From positions 10,806,001 through 10,870,000 of the forward strand of contig BSBN01000187.1 of NCBI GenBank assembly GCA_027924645.1: a DNA stretch of 64,000 nucleotides. Direction: 5' to 3'. The DNA comes from Cunninghamia lanceolata (Eukaryota > Streptophyta > Pinopsida > Cupressales > Cupressaceae). Below, one piece after another: positions 56,385 through 64,000 of this stretch (positions within the stretch are counted from its first letter, which is position 1; each line of letters starts with the position of its first letter). The notes beneath the pieces are model-generated. The model made no database searches. It was not told the DNA's origin and worked only from the letters and a program-made list of their open reading frames with translations. The translations under genes were made by a program, and so were the position numbers.

Positions 56385-58561
56385 ACTGTGAAATCACTAG
56401 GCCACTTATATTCTTGGATCTGGAGTAGGTTGGCTTGGTAATCTTTCCATATTTTGTCCAACAACAATTTGACATCAATGATGAACTTTGCATATCCAGC
56501 ATCCAGAGAAATTACTCTATCCAAAATGACATTGAACATAGAATATTTATGTTTTCATCTTTTTTCAAGAAATCAATGACTTGAGAAACTGTTTGACCAT
56601 ATTCACTTTTCCATGCATCAAAATCTTTGATCTTTTTATCCTTTGTCAAAATGGAAGGAATAAACTGGTGTTTGAAGGTAGCAAAAGAATCAATCTTTAC
56701 CTGCATTTTCTAGCTCCCACCATTCACATACTAAAATTCATCTGAGATCATTTTCACCATCTTCTCTATTGGCTTGAGTGAGACTGGAGCACCTATATCT
56801 CTTTGTAGAAATTTGTACAAGGTTAGCAATGTATGGTGTGCAGGTTGCCATTTCTTGTATATTGGATCCAAAACAAAAAGATTGACCTTCAAATGATCAA
56901 TGGCCTAAGACAAGGAAGAATAGCATTCATGCACATCTCCCAACTTGTCAACAACCAATTTTACTTTGTATTCCAAAATATTCTCAAACACCTCTAGGAT
57001 TTTCAATTTGGCCTCATCCTTTGTCTTCTGATTTTGCTTTTTCAAATCTTCAATTTGTTTCTCCAACTTCAACTTCAATGCATCAACTGATCAACTGGGA
57101 CTGTATTATCACTGGTTATTTGTGGCACATGGGCTTGGTATGGCACAATTTCTTGGCTTTGAGAATCAACACCCTTCAACTACTGCTTTAGTTTGACATT
57201 TTCCAAACACATCCTATTCACTTCATCATTCATCTCAATTTGAGTTTTTTCATAGTTGAGCAATCTTTGCTCCATTTTCTTAACAACTTGTGTGAACATT
57301 GTAGAGTGCAAAGTAAGGGTGGCAGCTTTAAGCACTGATGTATCCTAAAATGTTTTCACCATAGATGTTCCTCTCAACTTGTGGACTACATCAAGCAATC
57401 TTGGCTTGTTGGTGTTCTTCTATGTGGCCCATATTGATAGAGTCTCTATCTTTGGGTTAAACCCACAACCACTGACACCATCCTCATAGTCAAACTCATA
57501 AACCATCATGGGGTCATCTTGATTTCTCACTTGGTCCAACAAAAGCATTTTATTCAATTCAAGGCTAGGGATGATCAACATATTACTCTTCAAAACCATT
57601 TGTCTAGCCTCATCAGGGCTGACATTTATTTCATCAATTTTCAAATCCTTGAAAGTCTATGTCACAATTTGATCATGCTAAGATTTATCAGTACCCATTT
57701 TATTTATTTCCACCTTTTCTTCAAATTCTTTCATCTTCATTTTGAGCCAAAAATCTTTGAATTTTGGGGTTTTAATGAAATCATCATCCTTGATGAACCT
57801 CATAGAGGCCACAACCCTTTCATCTTCTTGTAGTTTAGGCTCACCTTGTGCCTGTTCATCCATTCTTGCTTCTAGTTTGCATGCTTTTGTTTCTTGACCA
57901 ACAAGGGGTTGATCAACTTCCTCTTCCTCTCCCATATGCCTCAAAATACTAGCCAACTCCTCAATGTCACCAACTCCTTTAGTCATTTCATATGGAACCA
58001 GTGGAGAAACATCATCAGTCTTTTTCCTTTTGGTAGGTGGTGAATCAAGAATAGTTGGATCTTGCACTAACACTACATCTGGAGTTGGTTCTTGAATCAC
58101 AACTCCTATTAGTTTTTTGAAAGGGAGCTTGGTAGCCTTTGTAGGCTGCTTCTTAGACTTGCCATATATTCTTTCAAAATTATCAACTATCAAATCTATT
58201 CTTTTCAAAGGGTCCTCTTCAACAAAAAATCTTGAAAAATTAGGGTTTTGTTTTCTTTTGTCATTCTCGATCTTCTTCAAAATTTCCCATTTTCTTTTCC
58301 TATTATATACCTCTTCAAAAGTGACACAATTTCATCACATTCTCATCAAAATTGATTTGATGCGATATCCCCATCCCAGTAAGGATGACTTGTCTAACAA
58401 AGTTCATGTGATCCTCTGGATCACAAACCCTTTATGTCCCTGATTTCAAACAATATTTATCCTTCAAATAGGCTTGTAACTCCTCCAAGGTATTTGGACC
58501 AATGGACCATTCACCAAACACAGTGGAATCTAGAATAAATGTGCCCTTCTTTTGTTTTTTC
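56385..58561 (-). pseudogene. F: minus-strand relative of the giant-LTR gene, cut by copia C
   Basis: The frame runs minus from 58561, where copia C broke it: TLEELQAYLK, PEDHMNFVRQVILTGMGISH, then an open stretch 58280-57678 (NPNFSRFFVEEDPLKRIDLI; PPTKRKKTDDVSPLVPYEM), IDEINVSPDEARQMVLKSNM, LLDVVHKLRGTSMVKTF, a coiled-coil stretch near 57300-57000, and FATFKHQFIPSILTKDKKIK to about 56390 (KLLLDKIWKDYQANLLQIQE). The start matches E closely. The C-terminal half is organised like the element G LTR protein and probably continued into segment H (46575). A basic KRKK patch may be a nuclear signal. Unknown function; many stops. Confidence 0.6.
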
Positions 58562-59877
58562 TATTGCAAATACGTGTCTAAGCGATGTTGTCATTGATGT
58601 CAACATATTCTTGTTGTCATTGGTGTCAACTGTGCCTTATTTTGTTGCCTATTCAGGAGACTAGAATGTTGAGGATATTGAGAAAATTAATGAAGAATCA
58701 AGGTTTGCAGACCTTATGGCGATATAGAGGATCGTTAGAGGATGCTCCAATCAAGAATTAAGAAGTCCAAATAAAGATTTGAAGAAGTTATGGTCATCTA
58801 TTTAGAATCAGATCTTGTAGTATTCAAAAGAGATAGAGTGACAGTAAGTTGGTCTGGATTGCTTCATAGTGAAATATTATGATCTACAGATCTAAAGGAA
58901 TGTTTGGGAAGTCAATGTGTATCATCAACTCTAGTGGTTTGTGGTTTGGAGGTCCGCAAGCCATCCTTCTAGTTTGACAATCATGACAGATAGTGTTCTT
59001 GAAGTTTCGGAGGAAGAAACAAATGATTCTGGTAATTTGGTTTAGAGTGGATGTTATTAGTGAGTCCAATGTGCTTGTGGAAGTCTCTCGATCATGTGGC
59101 TACTATGTTGAAGGTTGATCTTGTTATTGAAGATTTCCTCTTTGAAGTTGTTGTTCTTCCTAGCCTTGGCTGACCAGATGTTCCTAGTGTGTTGCGGATG
59201 ATCTAAAGATCATTTTATGAAGCATGGCATGTCAGTAGAGGAAGATTCAAGTCTCAGCTATGATTGGCTGACAGTGTAAAGATCCGTGTTAAGTTTGGCC
59301 AACCTTGTTGATCATTCCAAGATGGATGAAGTGTATAAATACTTGTTGAAGAGTTGTTAAACAACATCCTTGAGAAAAAAAGATTAAATCTGAATAAAGG
59401 ATCAGAAGCAGAGCAGAGAAGAAAAGGAGTGAGAGCAGTGCAGACTGGAAATTTAGTAAAGAAGAATCTAGGGAAAATAAAAGGATTTGTGAGCATTCAT
59501 TGAAACTAAACTAGGCATGAAGTAGATGCTATTTCTCAGTTAATTCTTTCTGTTCTAAATAAATTCTGTAGGCAGTGAGCTCTGGGTAGTGTGCCCAAAG
59601 GCATGTGCTTTCTATTTTTCTAAAAGTACTTTTAACAAGGAACAAATATGTGTGGGTTAACCCCCACCACAGTTTTTCCCTTAACTGGGATTCCACGTTA
59701 AAATCTTGGTGTCAAGTGTTTTGATTATGTTTCTGCTCTTATGTTGTTGATCTATGCTTTAATGTTTACATCATTAATCTGGTAGTAAGATAATAAAGAA
59801 GGTTAAAAGTAGAAAAAGTTTATATTGTGTGACAACTAATTCATCCCCCCTCTTAGATGTCTAGTCTAATTCCAACA
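58562..59877 (+). repeat. 5' LTR of copia C (1,316 bp)
   Basis: It starts TATTG (3' copy TGTTA) and ends CCAACA. TATAAATA is at 59334-59341. It matches 62989-64000. Confidence 0.9.
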
Positions 59878-59879
59878 AT

Positions 59880-59891
59880 TGGTATCAGAGC
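59880..59891 (+). other. Primer binding site of copia C
   Basis: TGGTATCAGAGC two bases after the LTR, complementary to initiator methionine tRNA. Confidence 0.9.
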
Positions 59892-59933
59892 CAGATCCTC
59901 TTATAAAAGTCTGACCGCTTGAGGAGATCCAGG

Positions 59934-60890
59934 ATGTTGACCTATAAAAAGGATAGTCTGAGATTTGATGGAACAAATTATTCTATTTGGAAGAATCACA
60001 TGGAATGTCATTTGCAATGCATGGGCGATGCCTATTGGGTGATAACCAGTGTTGAGTATAATTCTCTAGAGAAAGGTCCTTCAACTCTAGATCAAGTCAA
60101 AGATGCTAAAAATAACCTTCGAGCCAAAGAAGCCTTATTGAGTGCCCTGAATGATTCAGAAATGACAAATGTCTTTGGTCTAAAAACTACTTATGAAATC
60201 TAGAAAAAGTTGGAGTATCTGTATGAAGGTGATAAATATGTCAAATGTGCCAAGCTGTAAAGTCTGAGAGGAAAATTTGAAACTATGAGGATGGGTGAAG
60301 ATGAAAACATCACAATCTACATGCAAAAGATAAATGAACTTGTGTGTGGTATTAGGTGTGCTGGTGGAACTTTGGAAGAATCAGAGATTGTATAAAAAGT
60401 GCTCAGATCTTTACCTGATTCATACAAACATAAGGTTGCTGCTATAGAGGAGATTAGGACTATCTCATATGTTACAAGAGATCATCTGGTTGGCAAAATT
60501 TCATCTTTTGAATTAAGTGAGTTTGGTGATTCTCTTCCCAAGTCTGAATCTACATTTAAGGCTAGTGTATATGGGAAACAAAGATATGATGTGGGTGAAA
60601 GCTCTTCTACAAGATCAAACAGATTCATGAAGACAAGGAAGGATCTTGAAGATGTTGAAATTGAAATTGCAAATCTTGAAGCTCTTCTTGCCAAAAGATT
60701 GCCACTCAAATGTTTTTTTGTAATAAGATTGGTCATTTTGCCTCAAGATGTTCGAAGAGGTTTTCAAAACCAAACCCTAATAGATATAAAAATTAGAAAA
60801 AATTTTACTATGTCCAAGAAATTGGAGAAGAAGGAGTCACAAATGATGAATCTGATCATGGAGGTTCCCCTAAAAATGATTGAGTGTTCA
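59934..60890 (+). pseudogene. gag of copia C
   Basis: The start ATG 59934 (MLTYKKDSLRFDGTNYSIWK) corresponds to that of element B. It is open to 60203 (TAG for TGG at 60201), then 60204-60398 with stops, then 60399-60770 (LRSLPDSYKHKVAAIEEIRT; SFELSEFGDSLPKSES). The knuckle region near 60707 (LKCFFVIRLVILP) is frameshifted: in another frame CNKIGHFASRC is visible. Capsid protein of a copia particle. Confidence 0.85.
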
Positions 60891-62555
60891 TTGCCATCAA
60901 AGAAGAAGATCCAATGTCTACTGACTCTACTAGCTATACAAAAATGGAAAGTGCCTTGGCTACTCAAGTTATTGAGAAAGATGAATGGGTGATTGATAGC
61001 GGATGTTCTCATCATATGACTGGAGACAAGAGTAAGTTTGTGAATTTTGAAAATTTTGAAGGTGGGCTTGTGAAATTTGGAGATAACTTAGCTGGTAGAA
61101 TATGTGGTAGAGGATCCATCTCTTTTGATGGTAAGAATAGCACCAATGATGTTCTGTATGTGGAAGGACTAAAACATAATCATCTCAGTGTTAGACAGTT
61201 GGTTGATAAAGGTTATGATCTTCGATTCAAGGATGGAAAGTGCAGAATCTTGGAAAGTTCTAGAACTGAAATTGCATCTAGTACTCAAACTAGAGGTAAC
61301 ATTTAAGTAGCTCTGGAAAAAGTTGTTTGATTTCTCAGATAGATCAAAGTTGGTTATGGCATAGGAGGATGTGTCATGTGGATTTTGATAACATTGTCAA
61401 AATAAGTACCACTCAAGCTGTAAGAGGTCTTCCAAAACTTGTGAAACCTAATAGCATGTGTAGAGAATGTCAATTGGGGAAATAGAGAAAAATTTCATTC
61501 AAAAGTAAGGAACAAGTTTCAAATGGATGATTGGAACTGGTACATACTGATCTCTATGGTCCTACTAGAATTAGGAGTGTACAAGGAGATAGATATTTCA
61601 TGTTGCTGATTGATGACTACTCCAGGATGATGTGGGTAACCTTCCTAAAAGAAAAATCAGAAGCTCTTGACAAATTTAAGGTGTTCAAAGTGATGGTGGA
61701 AAATGAAATTGGTGAAAATTTGAAATCTCTGAGATCTGACAGAGGTGGAGAATTTACTTCCCATGAGTTTGATGCTTTCTGTGAAAAGCATGGCATAAAA
61801 AGATAGTTATATGCTCCTAGGACTCCCCAACAAAATAGAGTTGTCGAAAGAAAGAACCGGACCATTCAAGAAGCTGCTAGGACCATGATGATGGAAACAA
61901 ATGTTCCTCAAGTTTATTAGAGAGAAGCTATAAGTACTGCTATCTACACTCTTAACCGGGTGTAGATCAAAGGCAATTCTGGTAAGGCCCCTTATGAACT
62001 ATGGTTTGGTCATCCTCCTACTGTGAGATATTTCAAAGTTTTTGGTAGTAAATGCTATATCAAAAGAGATGAGGATTTAGGAAAGTTTGATACAAGAAGT
62101 GATGAGGGAATATTTTTGGGATACTCCACTCAAAGTAAGGCTTACCGATGCTTTAACAAGAGGTTGAAAAAGATTGTTGAAAGAGCTAATGTTAGAGTTG
62201 ATGAGATCAAGGAAGGACATTCCAAGTTTTGTGGATATGATTCAGATGATCAAAATGAAAGTCAAAGTCAAGGAAGGTTAGTTCAAACTTTGACTCAGAT
62301 GCAGATTGATCCAGAAACTCCAGAGACTCAAGGAATTAGTACAGATGTTGAGGAACAAGCTCAAGAAATAGAAGCCCAAGAAATTCCCAAAACCCCCAGG
62401 TATGTAAGAATGAATCATCCTGAAGATCAAATTATAGGGGATAGAAATAAAGGTGTTCGAACTAGGAAAAGAGTTGCTAAAGATCAAGAAGAGATTTATT
62501 TGATTTCAAGGATTGAATCTAAATTAGTTGGTGAAGCCTGCACTGATGATGTTTA
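60884..62555 (+). pseudogene. Protease, integrase and RT start of copia C
   Basis: Protease: WVIDSGCSHHMTGDKSKF near 60988. GAG-pre-integrase: SWLWHRRMCHVDFDN and CRECQLGK near 61464. Integrase core: LVHTDLYGPTRIRSVQGDRY, RSDRGGEFTSHEF near 61735 and NRVVERKNRT near 61836, so the third catalytic Glu lost in element B is present. Then FDTRSDEGIFLGYSTQSKAY near 62088. The frame 62023-62592 passes through NHPEDQIIGDRNKGVRTRKR and stops being RT after GEACTDD (about 62549), where the deletion joins the pol end. Stops at 61483, 61804 and 61918. Confidence 0.85.
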
Positions 62556-62988
62556 TGTCATCCAAAGATCAGATTGCAGATATCTTCACTAAGCCTCTTC
62601 CCAAGGATACCTTTGAATTTCTCAAAGAGAAGTTAGGAGTTATTACCCCTCTGAATAAGAACTAAGATGCACTAAGGTGCATCAGTCCAGTGGAATTCTT
62701 AGTCATATCTTGAGATCTGGATTGATGTTGAGAAATACTACTCTAAGGAGTAATCAGTATGCAAATGTTGGAGATCAATCTGAAATAAAAAGGGGAAGTA
62801 AAGGTTGCAAATATGTGTCCTTTGCCATTGATGTCAAAGGGGGAGAGAAGACATGTGAAAAACTAATTGCTGATGACAGGGGGAGCAATGAAGGAAGTAG
62901 CTGCAGAAGTTAGGGGGAGAAGTTTTTGTCATGATGGTTGAATCAGTTTTTCACAACATTTGTTGCCATTAATGACAAAGGGGGAGAT
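62556..62988 (+). other. pol end and repeated polypurine tracts of copia C
   Basis: The last pol codons (DIFTKPLPKDTFEFLKEKLG, near 62575) are followed by a non-coding stretch with GGGGGAG-type motifs near 62790, 62829, 62878, 62911 and 62980. The last abuts the 3' LTR. Same layout as element B. Confidence 0.75.
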
Positions 62989-64000
62989 TGTTACAAATAT
63001 GTGTCTAAGCAATGTTGTCATTAATGTCAACATATTCTTGTTGTCATTGGTGTCAACTGTGCCTTATTTTGTTGCCTGTTTAGGAGACTGGAATGTTGAG
63101 GATATTGAGAAAATTAATGAAGACTCAAGGTTCACAGACCTTATGGATGTATAGAGGATCATCAGATGATGCTCCAATCAAGAATTGAGAAGTCTGCATG
63201 AAGATTTTAAGAAGTTATGGTCATCTATTTAGAACTGGATCTTATAGTATTTAGAAGAGATAGAGGGATAGTAAGTTGGTCTGGATTGCTTCATAGTGAA
63301 ATATTATGATCTGTGGATCTAAAGGAATGTTTGGGAAGTCAGTGTGTATCATCAACTCCAGTGGTTCATGGTTTGGAGGTCTACAAGACATCCTTCTAGT
63401 TTGACATTCATGACAAACAGTGTTCTTGAAGTTCTAGAGGAAGAAACAAATGATTCTGGCAATTTGGTTTAGAGTGGATGTTATTAGTGAGTCCAATGTG
63501 CTTGTAGAAGTCTCTAGATCGTGTGGCTACTATGTTGAAGGTCTACATTGGAGTTTGAGCTTGTTATTAAATATTTCCTCTTTGAAGTTGTTCTTCTTCC
63601 TAGCCTTGGCCAACAGGATGTTCCTAGCGTGTTGTGGATGATCTAAAGATCATTTTATGAAGCATGGAGTGTTAGTAGAGGAAGATTCAAGTCTTAGATA
63701 TGATTGGCCCATAGTGTAAAGATCTGTGTTAAGTTTGGTTGACCTTGTTGATCATTCCAAGATGGATGAAGTGTATAAATACTTGTTGAAGAGTTGTTAA
63801 ACAACATTCTTGAGCAAAATAGATTAAATTCAAATAAAGGATTAGAAGTAGAGTAGAGAAGAAAAGGAGTGAGAGTAGTGCAGAGTGGAAAGTTAGTAAA
63901 GAAGAATCTGGGGCAAAGAAAAGTTTTTGTGAGCATTCATTGAAATTGAACCAGTCATGAAGTAGATGCTATTTCTCAATTAATTCTTTCTGTTCTAAAT
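62989..64000 (+). repeat. 3' LTR of copia C (incomplete at window end)
   Basis: It starts TGTTACAAATATG after the polypurine tract, with TATAAATA at 63774-63781. The final 300 bp or so lie beyond the window. Confidence 0.9.

Larger units (their letters stand above)
58562..64000 (+). mobile_element. Element C: Sirevirus-like copia with RT/RNase H deleted; 3' LTR cut by window end
   Basis: LTRs at 58562-59877 and 62989 to beyond 64000. The internal region is only 3.1 kb: primer site, gag, protease, integrase, a short RT start, then directly the last codons of pol (IFTKPLPKD in B). About 1.4 kb with the RT and RNase H core is missing. Close relative of element B in every retained part, including repeated GGGGGAG motifs. 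Right flank and target duplication lie outside the window. It cuts the F gene. Confidence 0.9.

Noticed and set aside
1..64000. tRNA, rRNA or organelle-derived segments
   Set aside because: No cloverleaf arms or conserved rRNA stretches noticed on either strand by eye; a tRNAscan or Rfam run would be decisive.

Overview
This window looks like transposon-packed plant nuclear DNA. Every long coding signal belongs to LTR retrotransposons of plant lineages: Sirevirus-like Ty1/copia, Tat-like Ty3/gypsy with a second RNase H, and a short gag-protease gypsy derivative. The exceptions are fragments of the conserved CTR9 gene and a CACTA-like transposon end. I saw no intact host gene, rRNA, tRNA or CRISPR array. 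The depth of nesting, the decay, and the 22 kb and 16 kb elements suggest a very large seed-plant genome. A gymnosperm is my best guess, with low confidence.

The layout is a nest. The oldest layer is a minus-strand remnant of a giant-LTR gene, seen at 58561-56385, 46575-45992 and 610-1. Into it went gypsy element A (611-45991, minus strand, 5-bp duplication AGATC), copia element C (58562 to past the window end, plus), and a block with a plus-strand relative of the same gene (E, 47512-54553), a CACTA-like end and CTR9 fragments. Inside A lie copia element B (5756-12708, plus) and the giant gypsy element G (16292-38258, plus). G split A's reverse transcriptase reading frame. Inside E lies the gag-protease-only gypsy element D (47987-53206, minus, duplication AAGAC).

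Element G is the main discovery. It is 21,967 bp long with 6.8-6.9 kb LTRs. Each LTR holds a 4,341-bp reading frame (about 1,446 codons) upstream of the usual LTR TATA box, that is, inside U3. A TATA box and a probable leader intron precede the frame. The internal region encodes gag, protease, a linker with two extra zinc-knuckle-like motifs, an archaeal-type RNase H placed before the reverse transcriptase, then reverse transcriptase, RNase H and integrase. Relatives of the LTR-carried gene occur elsewhere in the window. One keeps the same U3 promoter block, so a family of LTR-encoded proteins is likely.

Element A carries an antisense gene of plant-mobile-domain type with its own TATA box between integrase and 3' LTR. 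All copies are broken, mostly by TAG codons that replace CAG, as expected from deamination of methylated CHG sites. The same process appears to have changed the terminal TG of three LTRs to TA.
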